The translations under genes and the position numbers were made by a program. A stretch of 64,000 bases of DNA from Galeruca laticollis (Eukaryota; Arthropoda; Insecta; Coleoptera; Chrysomelidae), in contig OY998176.1 in NCBI GenBank assembly GCA_963921935.1, positions 139,574,299-139,638,298 on the forward strand. Reading direction: 5' to 3'. Positions 9,830 through 22,058 of this stretch are shown here, piece after piece (positions within the stretch are counted from its first letter, which is position 1; each line of letters begins with the position of its first letter). Under the pieces are notes generated by a model. That model worked only from the letters and a program-made list of their open reading frames with translations. It was not told where the DNA came from and searched no databases.

Positions 9830-12490
9830 TTAATTTACGTGTTATAGTGTCCGTTGTGTTCAGTGTCAAGCAGTGTCAGCATAATTTTAAAGCGCTCGTT
9901 TCACGCTTGACAGGCTAAAAACCGGTATAACAAAAAATATTTGGAATTAAGTTTGAAATTGTGATTGAAAATTAATGATTTTCACTTTTTTCTGCAATCG
10001 TTGCTTTAAAATAACCGCATTTGATCAAAAATAAAGAACGAAATGATGCTGAGAGGCGATTTTAAACATATAATAAGAGCTCAATGTATTTATCTAGGTA
10101 TTTTTACAATTTTGCTTACCGTTACAATAGTATTTTCATTTAAATTAAAACCTGCTTCTTCAAACAACAAGTTAGTTGATTTGAAATGTTTAATCATTAT
10201 TTTAGGTGTATGTATCTTGTCCTGCGACAGAACATTTCCAACAGAATCTTGAAAAAAACAACAACTCAAACATTTAATTTTCGATATTGTGAACTAGCTT
10301 TCGCTTATATACGAGTATTTCATTTAAGTGTGTTTTTATTCTTCAGTTCATAATATTTATGTCGCTGACAATTATTCTATTATTATTATGTGACCTACAA
10401 GTACTTGTTTGTATTTTTCTCTCTCAATAAAATCTTGTACAGCTTTCATTTGAATATTCTACCTGATGATCAATATAATTCCCCATAAATTCTTTAACAA
10501 ATTCCTAATATTAATTTACCTTTACACATCAATAACGAGCCGCTCTTAGGAACCAAACATTCAAGGCGAAACAAGCGAGAAACTATTGAGGTGGAGCCTA
10601 GTGCAACGTTGCCATAGCAGTATTAATTACTTTTTCCCCAAACCGCGTTTTCTGTGGATTTATAAATGACTTGGCTCGTCCATCTTTAGTTGAATGTTTT
10701 TGTCTCCATCCAATTCACTTACTGTTTAGATATTCTTCGCGGGCATATAGCCAGTAATGGAAATCCCATCCCTATATATTAGTCTATGTTAAAAATTAAT
10801 ACATTATAATTTGAAAGTATGTTATATCCAAAAAACTTTGAAATATACTAATAAAAATATTGACCTATCAAATTAAGGAAGTTACTGTTTATCGTAGACA
10901 ATGCACATAAGTACTTCCCTGGAATGTGTATTTTTAAATATTTTGATATGAGAAATATATGTTGCGAAGGGGTTACTTTAAAAGAACTTGGTATAAATTT
11001 TTTATCGCACTTGATGTCAGTTCATGTATGATAATTTGAATTCATAATTTTGTTTTTAACTTACAAATCTACAAGCACTACAAACTCATTAGTACTAACT
11101 CATGTGATCAGAGCTAGATCATCCTTCCCTCACAAATATTCACAAGAAATCGGGCCCCATCTTCATATACATTATAACAACAGTGGGTAGAGGTGGTTTG
11201 AGGTTGAAAATGTCTTTATTTACAATAGTTTATAGCTCCCTGTTTGCAGTAGGATTATATATACAAAAAATAAATACAATTACGGCGAAATGGCGATTCT
11301 TCAACTTCCATTACTTCATATCAGAGTATAGATGGTTCATTGTGTCTACCGCATTATCCAAAAATTCTGGTTCATAAAATAACTTTTTCTACGATCATAA
11401 AGAAAAATGTACATTTCAAGTGTGTATTCGATTAAGAAACCTACCACGTTGTGATACAGATTTTCATTTTCCACGGGCTAGCTGTATGGAAATATTTCAT
11501 TTCTCACGACTTTCATGAGCTACTAGACTGTCAATATATTAACGAATTTTATGATCATATATATTATAATATATGATAGAGTCATGTTTGTTGACGTCTG
11601 TCTAATAATTTGACATTCCACATCAGTGTTTACAAAATTCGTTTATAAAAAAATTCCTAATTGAAAATGGGTTGCGATAGTGAGGATGATTTTACATTGA
11701 TCGGTCACTATCCTGTTAGATACAGGAGGTGATATAACTCCTTTAAAGAGACACGAGAATTGATAAATTTTTCCGCTAGGCAATTATACCGACTTTCTCT
11801 GCATGAAGTATTTTTTATTTACGAGAGTTAAAATTTGAAAATTTGGAACGTTATTTCACGACGTAAGTAGATAGTTCTACAGAAAGAAAACAAAATATAG
11901 TTCATTCAACGGGTTAAGAACCGGAGTTAATAATTTCAGAGAAGAAATGCTCTAAACTATGCAGCAATAACGGCAGGAAAGTTTATGATAAAAATTGTTA
12001 TGAAAAATATTAGTTTTGCTTATGATTTATGATGGTCGTAGAAAAAGTATAGTGTACAATTTGCATGAAATGGCCCATTTCATGCTCATTGAACAATACA
12101 CTATTATCCCCGGTATATAATTTTGCTTCCTGGAATCTTCGACTGAGTTTTCCCTGAAATGCAGCTGAAAAACAGGGTCTCAATAATTGATACGGGTTTA
12201 AGTCTTGGAGAAGGCAACATGTCAGACGTTGATTTTAATTTAGTTTGTTGTTTGTGAGTTAGGGGTAGTTACTTCTTGTTTTACTTTTGTCGGTTTGGGG
12301 ATGAACAACCAAGTTATGTAATTAACGTACCATGCAGAAGCCTACGCCCACTATCTCGGGTTACTTCTGCACAATTTGCGGCGTTGAGTACTTTTCGATG
12401 AATTTCTAGTAGATAAAAACCGTCAATTTTTATAAATATTTTTGCTATAAAGTGTTTGATAGTGGGTAAGTCGACTTTGTCATGCAACAA
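9830..12490. other. 2.7 kb AT-rich DNA without recognisable genes
   Basis: I see no domain, array or terminal repeat here. Short open frames at 10043-10252, 11183-11377 and 12314-12505 show no family resemblance; the last is the most protein-like in composition but has no motif I can name. Confidence 0.5.
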
Positions 12491-12499
12491 TGAATTAGG

Positions 12500-13735
12500 T
12501 TCCAAATGAAGTAAAATTCACGGTAGGAGCAGATACTGATCACCGACCATTGACCCTTAAAGTTACAGAGAATGTGGCTTCAAATACAACAGAATCGTTT
12601 GCAAGTAAAGTATAATATAAGCAAAGAAATGTTCTAATCAGATGCTTTGTCTAGAAATTTCAAATAAACAGATCATTTTGTAGACCAAATAGCAGACTTT
12701 GAAGCCCATATAGGTATGGTATTATCTAGTCTACCCATGACAAATTTGAAATTAGGGTCATTCATTGAAGAAACAGAACAATGTCCTGAATTAGTATTAT
12801 TGAAGAAAGTCATTGTTGAAGGGTAAACAGATGACATACCTGAGATATTAAAACCTTATAAAAATATTAAAAATAATTATTTGTAGCACAAGAACTAGTA
12901 TTTCATAATACAGCAGTGGTTGTACCTGTTGCGTTAGGATGAGAAATGTAGAAAAAAATTCATTTCAATCATTTAGGAGTTAAAAAGTGTAAAGCGAGAG
13001 CTAGTGCTTGGCCCTTCATGAGTAATGATATTTCTAATTTTAATTCTAAATGTGAATTATATTTGGGAAAGCTAATTCTGCAGAACCAATAATTTTAACG
13101 AGTAAACCATGGAAGATTTTGGGTAGTGATCTTTTTTATTATAAAGGATATAATTATTACTCAGTACTAGATTATTTTACACAAAGTTTGTAGATAATAG
13201 CACAGCTTAGTTCGTTATCAGCAGATACTATATGATTACCAGGTTAAAATCAGTTTTTTAATGGAATGGAATTCCTTCACTTATATATACCGATCAAGGT
13301 ACACGTTTATAAATAGTAAATTGAAACAGTTTGCAAAAGCGAAGAGAGTTAAGAAACACACCAGTTATAGATAATACTCGTTCACCAGTTGAATTATTAT
13401 ACGGTAAGAAAATTCTAGTGGTTTTGCCAATCTTCAACCAAAATAATAGAGATTATTCGGAAACTTGAATCCAATTAGCAGAAAGAGCAGGCAAACCAAA
13501 TTAATCTTACGATCATAATAAAAGGGAGTGGAGACAGTTACAACGGAATGATGTAGTTTTAGTAAAAAATTATCCTAGCAGTGGAGGAGGTCCTATGTCA
13601 TAAGGAGTAATGTTAGAAGAAGATAACAACGTAGGAAGAAATAGGAAGGGTTTGATTAAATCAGGTAGTAACAATAATTGAACGCACACTATACAGCCTA
13701 AAGGCAGAATCTAGTGAGGAATTGAGAGTGGCAAT
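12500..13735 (+). pseudogene. Ty3/Gypsy pol relic (RNase H end and integrase)
   Basis: The plus strand preserves the RNase H/integrase junction of a Ty3/Gypsy polyprotein with many stops. TDHRPLTLK lies at about 12535, LQRMWLQIQQNRLQVKY then SDALSR at about 12560-12655 (normally ADALSR), and an acidic linker with SSLPMTNLKLGSFIEE follows. Integrase remnants begin near 12955: HFNHLGVKKCKARA, WPFMSNDI, KPWKILGSDLFYYKGYNYY and SVLDYFTQ (catalytic core start) by about 13180. A final SPVELLYGKK motif sits at about 13385-13410. No gag, protease, polymerase fingers or LTRs are recognisable. The target site of the LINE at 13821 lies just downstream, so this relic is older than that insertion. Confidence 0.78.
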
Positions 13736-13806
13736 GAATAATTGTACTTTATAAGACTTGGTCCAACTTTTGCCCCTTTACACCAAAAAGTCTTACAAAA
13801 TTTCTT

Positions 13807-13816
13807 TCTTGCCAAG

Positions 13817-13820
<4 letters not shown>
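13807..13820. repeat. Left 14 bp target-site duplication of the LINE
   Basis: TCTTGCCAAGTTAT here is identical to 28766-28779 and immediately precedes the (TA)n tail of the minus-strand LINE. Length and position fit target-primed reverse transcription. Confidence 0.8.

Positions 13821-13877
<57 letters not shown>
13821..13877. repeat. (TA)n tail of the LINE
   Basis: About 57 bp of uninterrupted TA dinucleotide sits between the LINE 3' UTR and its target-site duplication, so it is most likely the element's own 3' tail rather than a pre-existing microsatellite. Confidence 0.75.
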
Positions 13878-13879
<2 letters not shown>

Positions 13880-14006
13880 CAAAAACCCAATTACCATAGT
13901 ATACGGTGTAGGGTATACTTTTACAATTATACTTATTTCAACTACATCGCATTATGCCTAAGACATATATCCATTTTTCCATCGATGCTTTGGTCCAGAT
14001 AGAATT

Positions 14007-14776
14007 TTATTCATGTACAAATTTAGCCCATTGTTGTTTATCCCTTGCCATTGTTTCTGCCTCTGTCCATGTTTTTCCTATTTCTTGCATTATGCCTACC
14101 ATAACACCATATGTTTGTTTTGGTCTTCCCTTTTTCGTTCTTTTTTCTATTTTTGATTACCATACTTTTTTAACTGGTCTTTTATCGTTCATTCTTTGTA
14201 AATGTCCCCACCAGCTTAATTGTCTCTTTTTAATAAATTTAAGTGTTGATTCTATTTCAAGGTCTTCTCTTATTTCCGTATTTCTTAGTTTGTCTTTCTT
14301 TGTGACTCCTTTAACTCGCCTAAGATACTTCATCTCAACTGCTTGTATTCGGCTCTTTTGTCTCTTTGTTAATACCCAAGATTCACATCCGAATGTTAAT
14401 ATTGGCCAATAAATTGTTTTAAATACATTTAACTTCGTTTTCTTGGAAATTTCTTTTTTATTTATGAATGTCGAGTTCATCGTGTGATAAAGTTTCATCG
14501 TTTTTTGTACTCTATTGTTAATTTCGACATCCTGTGTTCCATTTTCTTCTATTTCTACTCCCAAGTATTTATATCTTCTAGCTTACTCAATTTTTATTCC
14601 ATCTAAATGTATATTTAGATGTTTTTGTTTCGGTCCTATAACCATAACTTTGGTTTTACTTTGATTCACTTTCATTCCAAATTCTTCCGATACCGTGCTC
14701 CATATTTCCATATTCTTTTATAGATCCTTCTCTTTCCCTGCCATAATTATTAAATCATCTGCTAAAGCTGCTTCTG
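14007..14776 (-). pseudogene. LINE ORF2, C-terminal part after the nested insertion
   Basis: This is the downstream half of the reverse transcriptase. From the insertion point at 14776 it reads EAALADDLIIMAGKE (the catalytic ADD box, with Leu where Phe or Tyr is usual), then SEEFGMKVNQSKTKVM and ARRYKYLGVEIEENG. Next come FKTIYWPILTFGCESWVL, VEMKYLRRVKGVTKKDKLRN and LSWWGHLQRM, and a tail with KKGRPKQTYG and a closing WAKFVHE before the stop at 14007-14009. In-frame stops occur near 14720, 14580 and 14155. The thumb and C-terminal pattern is typical of RTE-like LINEs. Confidence 0.85.
14773..14776. repeat. Left 4 bp target-site duplication (TCTG) of the LTR element
   Basis: TCTG directly precedes the LTR start at 14777 and recurs directly after the LTR end at 25314-25317. 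Four to six bp is the normal range for Ty3/Gypsy integration. Confidence 0.8.
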
Positions 14777-15309
14777 TGATACATTTCAATTTTGTGGTTG
14801 TGCAAATTAAGTTACAGGAACTTGAAAATATAATTCGTCATGCAATTTAACATCATTTTAACCTACCATGTATATTAGGAAATCCAGTGGCATCTATATT
14901 GGGAATAATTTATAATATTGTACAGCCATAAACATTATTACCTTTCCTAATTAACTATACGTCAAGTATTTATTTTATTTTTGTGGAGCATGTCCCCGTG
15001 ATGTTACTCCGAACGCACTACCCCTGATACATATCTTTGTAACGCGATTCTCCGTGATGTGTCTATGCATATATTATTCTGTGATATATACTTGTTGGAT
15101 ATCTCAGCTCTTATTGGTTATTGGAAGCTTTGACATCTCGAGAGCATTCTGATTGGCTGGCTGGTTTGACACGAGAGTTTTTGATTTTGCCTGTGAATAT
15201 ACTGGACATTCATTGTTCGTTGGGTATATCGGAGTGAAGGTGGTTGAATTTATATGACCATTTTCGGATGAAATAACTGAATATTTCACCTTATGTTAAG
15301 GGATGACCG

Positions 15310-16090
15310 ATTGGTGATACACATTTCCCGGGTATCGTTAGATATTTTTGGAGTTGTTTGGAGTGTATAGACCTGTGGAAATTCCATTTTTTTTTGGATC
15401 AGATAATTCAACCGATAGGTGGTTTTTTTTTATGCTGTCATTCCAGTATCAGAATGTTTCTATAGTTTCAATAACTAGATTGTTCTCAATTATATCGTAG
15501 AGGTTTCGTCCATTGTCGGATGAATTGATTTTCCTTAATAGCTGTACATTGTACATGAAAACCAATCTTGAAGAGGGTATATTGTTTCAGTAGGCCTTTA
15601 TCACAGTACCTAGGGTAATAACACCTTCAGTCCTATATATTCAGAACTCAAACTGGCCATTTGGTAAGAAATATTACAGTTTTCTATATATAGATGAATA
15701 TTCTAGTGATTTTAAAGCGTTTTATCTTTGGATAATGTATTTTTTTGTTGATTGGAGGTCAACTGGTTTTATAGTTTAGGTACTTAGTTCATAGGTACTG
15801 GCTCCATATGAGCTCGTTTCTTGTTTTTTTTGTCAAATGTAAAAAGATTATAGTTAATATGTTAAGCTCGATTAGTATTATAATTTTTTGTTGGTCAAAC
15901 ATGAAATATAGAATTTTCTAGTTAACTTTTGTCAGCAAAATTAAGTAATATCAATATTAGTTGATTAACCTTTATGATTAATAGAAGTCTTGCTCTTATG
16001 AGATTAGTAGATATCTCAGTTTAGAGATCAGTAATAGATATTACTCATATCGGATATATGACTGCTAGAGAGAGTTAATCGGTTAGGGGG
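15310..16090. other. 5' LTR-specific segment, about 780 bp
   Basis: Present after GGATGACCG in the 5' LTR but absent at the same point (23587) in the 3' LTR. It has no terminal inverted repeats or coding potential that I can see, so it reads more like sequence deleted from the 3' LTR than a transposon insertion; this is inference. Confidence 0.6.
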
Positions 16091-16964
16091 TAAAGTTTAG
16101 ATTAATATTTTGTTTCGACCATTGAGACTGAAAGAAAATGTATAGAGTATTAAAATATTTCTCATTTTAGGGTTCTCTTCCCTTTTCTTTTCTTTATTTT
16201 CTTCTCTTCTTTTCGTTCGTCAATCTTTACTATTCTGGATTTGGTTTTGGATTTCATTTTATGGGACAACGTTGACTCAGAACAACAAACTTGTATGGGG
16301 GAGAATTTGGATTGTTACTGAAGAGTACAATAATGGATCTTATAGCATTCTATAGAAGTAGTAGTTGGTAGCCACCACTAGAAACCATCAAGACACAGTG
16401 GATTTCACGCAAGTTTTAAACTTTGGTATATGTAAAACACCTTTTTGCGCATAACACTTGTTTATATCCGTCAGTGTAGGTTTTTTTATTACCGTAAGCC
16501 ACTTGTGGTACGCAGTTTACGATACTTGTGTTGATCAAGTATTACAAATACTCTGATCAACATACACTATTCATTTAAACCTGTTTTACCATTTATACTC
16601 ACATTGTGGATTGGTGATAACTACACCCACTGTTGGTTAATTTGTGAACGTTACTGTGGCTATTCAATTTTAACATTCTGAGTTATTTGAGTTGGTGGTA
16701 GTAAGCGTATGAGCTCATATGATATTGCGCTATATTGTATTTTTAATATTAACTTTAAAAATTTCACATTTAATTGCATAAACGTTATTTTGTGCCATAG
16801 ATACGTATGGTATATTGTATTGATTTAACCCTATATTTTATTTGGAACTTAAGCATATAGTTTTCTCATTCTACCGTGTAATCGAGTACTCGTTTGAGAA
16901 ATTTCATTTGTATGTAGGTACTGGTTTGTACATATTCATACCCAACTAACAATTCAGGCTGTAA

Positions 16965-17140
16965 CATAGGATTTCAATCGGGGGGAATTATAGGATTTTA
17001 CCAGGGGGGTTTCATAGGATTCTACCAGGGGGGTCTATAAGATTTTACCAGGGGGGTTTATAGGATTTTACTTGGGGGGAATTAAAGGATTTTACTCAGG
17101 GAATATATAGGATCTTAACCCAGGGATTTATAGGATTTTG
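16965..17140 (+). repeat. G-run minisatellite in the 5' LTR
   Basis: Units of about 27 bp (CATAGGATTTTACCAGGGGGG type) repeat with five G6 runs, followed by degenerate GGG units. The homologous array in the 3' LTR has additional units. The sense strand carries the G runs. Confidence 0.88.
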
Positions 17141-17274
17141 AAGTACCATTAGGTACTAGTGGATACAGCCTATCAACCTTTTTTTTGTACAAATTGTAGT
17201 AGAATTGAGTTACTACTGGTGAGGGATGCATTGGTTTTAAAGGTACGGGATATATATTTTTGGCTTGGGATACT

Positions 17275-17327
<53 letters not shown>

Positions 17328-17785
17328 AAATTGAACTAAAATTTTAATTCTCAAATTAATCTAATTCTATACTTATTATTAATCCAATAATTTGTTATAA
17401 CGATTTTAATTTTTTTCATGGGTCATTTAGTCAAAAGAGAAAAATTAAAAGTTTCATCTAGGATGAAGATAAAATAATGTTGATGGTTGCTAAGCGGGAA
17501 TCGACGGAGTTTGTTGATTGAATTTTGATTAAAAAAGAAGGGAAGAAAATTGAGAGAGATTTCTAAAGAGATTATTAAAATAGAGTCATCCAGAAGAATC
17601 AAATAAGATTATAATAAGAAAACTAAAGAAAGAAGATACATGTTGAAATATAAGAAAAGCTGTAGAAGAAATTATTCTCAAATATCAGTAGAATCAATCA
17701 AGTATTACTGCAGAGTACAATAACACTAGTGGAGAATATGGTAGATTAAATAAACTTAGCTGGCCTTTTACTTTTTAAACTAAAC

Positions 17786-17853
<68 letters not shown>

Positions 17854-18278
17854 ACACCATTTAATCAAGGGGGAATTTCACTTACCTATGATAATTTGTG
17901 TTTATGACTTATGAGTCATTTAGGACACCTGAGGGAAATTATTGTAATGTTGTGGTACCCTTGTATGTACTAGTTGTATTAGTAGAACCTTGTAAGATCG
18001 CTTGATATACTAGGCCAGTTCATTAAACTTAGATTTGGGTAAGTGACATCTGACTTTTATTTCTCCACCTATTTGGTAGTCTTAGGGTGGAAAAAACTTG
18101 TGTAGGTAGTTGTCGGGAGGCAAGATTGTCTGGCGCCCTTTTACATTTATTTAGTCTGTGAACAACGGACCTCCCCCCCGTCTCCGCAAGAGTTAGAGGC
18201 AACGCCTAGAAGCGCACAGTATGCACCCAGTTTTAGGTCCATAGATCTGAGAGTGAATAACGGTAGGTGGCATATTTT

Positions 18279-18296
18279 TGGCGCTCAACGTGGGGC
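18279..18296 (+). promoter_or_regulatory. Primer binding site, tRNA-Lys type
   Basis: TGGCGCTCAACGTGGGGC starts 6 bp after the 5' LTR. It differs at one base from TGGCGCCCAACGTGGGGC, the complement of the 3' end of tRNA-Lys(CUU) used by several retroelements. The position and match support minus-strand priming by that tRNA. Confidence 0.85.
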
Positions 18297-18461
18297 CCGA
18301 AAATTGGAGTAGATGCGTACAAAATTGTGTAAATTTTCGAGTAAAATTAAGTATAGAATTTTCCCAAATTTGATTGTCATAGGTAGTGAGGTTATTGTAA
18401 TTTTGTTTTATTACCATTGGTTAGGTTAGTTTTGCTCAGATAGGTAGATACATTTCTAAAA

Positions 18462-19805
18462 ATGGCTGCGATGATGCAAATAAATCGTCTTCAGCAAGAT
18501 GAACTACTTTATTAAGTTACTTTTAGAGGTATAGCTCCTGGAACTGTGGAAGAGATGAGATCAACACTTGCAACTGCAATCAAATATGAAAGGATTGGTG
18601 TGAGTCTCAATTCTCCAGCATATCCCTATTCTGTTGAGGAAGATGAAGCAGCAGTTACAGCTAAATTGACAGAGGTAGCAACACTGACTAAAGACTTTAA
18701 AGACTCGTCGACTAGTGGAGTCTTCTTGAAATTGAAAACGAAGTTGGTGCATGTCTTGAATCGCATTGATCACAGTGATCAGGGGAAGTCTTCAACCGTC
18801 CCGAACTTTAGAGCCAAGGCATTGACATTGTTAAGTGAATTGGAAGAAAAGGCTGCTGACTATCGGAATTCACAAAGCGTACCTCCACAGCTTGGTATCA
18901 TGGAACATATTAGCCGGTTTGGTGGTTCTCTTAATGCTGGTCGTAGATCTTCTAGTGTCTCTAACAATTCGCCCGTACGGACGGCCCCGACTCATAAACC
19001 AATATTATCGGGTAGCTGGAGAAGTAAATTTTCGGGTGATTGCAAGAGTTTGTCACTGAGTGCATTTTTGGAGAGGGTTGAGGAGTATCGCGTATCTCGA
19101 CATGTTTCGAAAGAGACTTTACTTGAGTGTGGTATTGACATATTTACTGGTAGAGCCTATCAGTTTTATCTAGCATATAGAAATGAAGTTGATGGCTGGG
19201 ACGAATTCGTAGACCTTTTAAAGGAAGAGTATCTCTCTCCCTCCTACAACGAAAAACTTTTTGAAGAAGTACGTAAACGTACACAAGGTCCAGATGAAAG
19301 TATTGGTATTTACTTGGCAGTTATGTTAGGGTATTTCAATCGCATGACTTGTCCTGTGTCGGAAGAAACTAAATTGAAAATTTTATTTAGTAATATTGCC
19401 CCGTTCTATCAAAATTAATTGGCCTTAGTTGATGTAACTTCTATAGCTCATTTAAGGGAGTTAGGTCGTAAATTGGAAGCTCGTAAGGAAGCAGTCGAGA
19501 ATTTTGCAGGTCCTTCCAGAAAACATAGTGTATTAGAACCAGATTTGGCTTATATGGAAGCCAGTAGTACTAGGCTTGAGGTAGCTGAATGTCACAATGT
19601 CGCAGACTCTAGTAGAAGCAATAGGAGTAACAAAGGTCTCTGTTATAATTGTAAGCAACCTGGTCATAGAGCTATTTGGTGTACTGCTAAGAAGGCAGTT
19701 TATTGTTTCAAATGTAGGAGAGAGGGATTTACAGTTAAGACGTGTCCTATTTCTTCGAAATCTTCCCCCTCCACTAGTTCGGAAAACCGCGAACAGCGTG
19801 CTTAG
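18462..19805 (+). pseudogene. Ty3/Gypsy gag, interrupted by stops
   Basis: Gag forms the particle and binds RNA. The likely true start is the ATG at 18462 (MAAMMQINRLQQDELLY), because the frame continues through GTVEEMRSTLATAI after a TAA at 18513. The later ATG at 18546 is only the first after that stop. A capsid-like region follows (WRSKFSGDCKSLSLSAFLER, YQFYLAYRNEVDGWDEFVDL, YLAVMLGYFNRM). A TAA at 19416 interrupts it, then the same frame reaches a zinc knuckle CYNCKQPGHRAIWC (about 19642) and a second, CFKCRREGFTVKTC, in which Phe replaces the usual His. The frame ends at TAG 19803. About 447 codons in total, a usual length. Confidence 0.88.
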
Positions 19806-19810
19806 GCGAT

Positions 19811-20228
19811 CGATGTAGCCGCGCTGTTAATAGCAATGTCTCGGTCGATAAATTTAAGGTTATGTTAGATTTTGTGTTAGAACATGCGAAGGGTGATGAA
19901 AGGCCCTATTGAACTGCAGACATTTTAGGTAAGTCATTTTTAGGTCTTCTAGACTCTGGAGCATCTCGTACAATATTAGGAAGTGATGGATATTCTCTCG
20001 TTCGTGAGTTAGGTTTCGTAGTTCAGCGTTCTGAAGGGACAACTTCATATTGTACAGTAGCTAATGGTGCTAAGTGTGAAATTTTAGGTTATGTAGAGTT
20101 ACCAATAGAGTTGAGAGGAAAGCTACGTCTCATTGAAGTAGTAGTAGTGCCTAGTTTACCCCAATTGTTGGTGTTAGGTGCCGATTTCTGGCGTATCATG
20201 GGCGTTGTTCCCGACCTTCGAACTAGAG
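19811..20228 (+). pseudogene. Ty3/Gypsy protease region
   Basis: The aspartic protease lies in the frame -1 relative to gag. After KVMLDFVLEHAKGDERPY and an in-frame TGA it shows the active site LLDSGASRTIL (GAC at 19952), then ELPIELRGKLRLIEVVVVP and LPQLLVLGADFW. The following reverse transcriptase is back in the gag frame, with a shift near 20222. Either a -1 recoding event existed between gag and pol and a later indel hit the protease end, or two compensating indels bracket the protease. The sequence cannot decide between these. Confidence 0.82.
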
Positions 20229-22058
20229 TGGCAATTCTCTAGTGAACCAATTCTATTGAATTCTATTGAACATACAAAGGGACAAAGTTATTTGTCATAT
20301 AGAGAGAAATCAAGGTTATAAGCAGTGATTGATAGGAATGTATCATTAATGGGTTCTGAACTTGGTTGTACAGACAAGGCAGAACATGTCATCGTTACAG
20401 ATAGTGAACCAATTAAACAACGGTATTATGGGGTTAATCCAGTAGTACAGCAGCAGATCGACAAGGAATTGCAGGAAATGTTGGAACTAGGGATCGTGGA
20501 GCCTTCGAATAGTCCCTGAAGTTCACCTATTTTATTAGTTAAGAAGAAGGATGGTAATTTTAGATTCCGTGTGGATTATAGGAAACTTAATTCTGTTACT
20601 GTTAGGGATAGTTATCCTTTGCCCCTTGTCGCAGACACTCTCGATAAACTTCGGAATGCAAAATATCTTTCTAGCCTTGACGTTAAATCAGCTTATTGGC
20701 AGGTGCCCATGGAGGAGTCATCCAAGCAGTATACTGCATTTACTGCTCCCAACCGGGGTTTGTATCAATTTCGTAGGATGCCATTTGGTCTTCATAATGC
20801 ACCAGCTACGTGGCAACGGTTGATTGATAATGTAATTGGCCATGATCTTGAACCATATGTGTTTGTTTACTTGGATGATGTAGTGATCGTAAGTCAGACA
20901 TTCGAGAAACATTTAGCTATTTTGGATGAGGTATTTCGTAGATTGCGTGAAGCAAGAATCATCGTTAGTGTTGATCAGTGCCAGTTTTGTAGACCGGAAA
21001 TGGAATATCTGGGTTATGTTGTAGATAGAAATGGTTTACATGTTGATCGGGACATGGTGAAGGCAATGTTAGAACTTCCTACTCCAACTACAGTTAGTGA
21101 GGTCCGCAGACTTGTGGGAACATTTTCCTGGTACAGAAGGTTTATACCTGATTTTTCATCAATTATTGCCCCTATTACAGGCTTGCTGAGGAAATCTTCT
21201 AAATTCCGTTGGTCCGATGAGTGCGCTCAATCCTTCATCACTATAAAGGAATGTTTGGTGTCTGCCCCAATTTTAAGTTGCCCAGATTATACAAAACCTT
21301 TTGTAATTCAAACAGATGCATCAGGTTATGGTTTAAGTGCTGTTTTCACTCAACCTCACGATGATGGTGATAAAGTCATAGCTTATATTAGTCGATCATT
21401 AACGCGTCAGGAGCGTAATTTCAGCACGACGGAACGAGAATGCTTAGCTGTCTTGTGGGCCATTGAAAAGCTTAGACCCTATTTGGAAGGCGTACAATTC
21501 ACAGTTATTACCGACCACTACAGTTTACTTTGGCTGCAAAATTTGAAGTATTTGACAGGTAGATTAGCGAGATGGGCAGTTCGATTACAGCAATATTCTT
21601 TTACAATTATCCACCGTGAAGGGAAGGAGCATGTAGTTCCGGACACTCTTTCCAGATCTGTTCCAGTTGTTGATTCGTTGGGAGGTGATTTTGTTGATGT
21701 TTATTTAATTGGAGATTCTGGGGAAGTAGATAAGTTTGGTTGTATCACTGACAAGTGGTATAATAAAATGATTGAGAGGCTGAAGGTTAACCCATTGAAA
21801 TTTGGAAGTTGGAGATTTGCTGATGGTAAACTATGGAAACATGTTAGTGTACCTTACACCGAACTGAGTAAGCCTCAAGATTCATGGAAAATAGTTGTCC
21901 CGAAAAACCATCGTGGAAAACTTATGTCAACCTCTCATGAGCCACCCACTTCTGGTCATACTGGAGTGTATAAAACTTATGCTAGGTTAGCGGAACGTTA
22001 CTATTGGCCTCGTATGAGGAGTGACGTTACCAGTTATGTCCGTTGTTGTCAGGTGTGA
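20229..22058 (+). pseudogene. Ty3/Gypsy reverse transcriptase, RNase H and integrase zinc domain
   Basis: After EPIKQRYYGVNP and MLELGIVEPS, a TGA replaces the Trp codon at 20517. The frame is then open from 20520 to 22055. Motifs: LVKKKDGNFRFRVDYRKLN, SLDVKSAYWQVPM (motif A), FRRMPFGLHNAPATWQRL (motif B), FVYLDDVVI (motif C, 20868-20879). RNase H follows with IQTDASGYGLSAVF, FSTTERECLAVLWAIEKLRP and VITDHYSLLWL, closing at VPDTLSRS. The integrase zinc domain has HEPPTSGHTG, YYWPRMRSDV and CCQV, whose final Cys codon is a TGA at 22056. All polymerase and RNase H acidic residues I can check are intact. Confidence 0.93.

Larger units (their letters stand above)
14777..18272 (+). repeat. 5' LTR, 3,496 bp
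   Basis: The sequence pairs with 23054-25313 from the opening TGATAC to the closing GGTAGGTGGCA. It holds two segments absent from the 3' copy: 15310-16090 (about 780 bp) and about 17324-17790 (AT-rich, bounded by (TA)n tracts at 17277-17323 and 17786-17849). Since LTRs are identical at integration, these differences arose afterwards, by insertion here or deletion in the other LTR. The second difference is bounded by TA tracts, which fits slippage or recombination between them. A G-run minisatellite lies at 16965-17140. No open frame in the LTR looks like a gene. Confidence 0.9.

Noticed and set aside
13742..14412. Frames containing Ile-Tyr repeats and a 152-codon frame after them
   Set aside because: The first are (TA)n translated; the second is antisense to the LINE reverse transcriptase tail.
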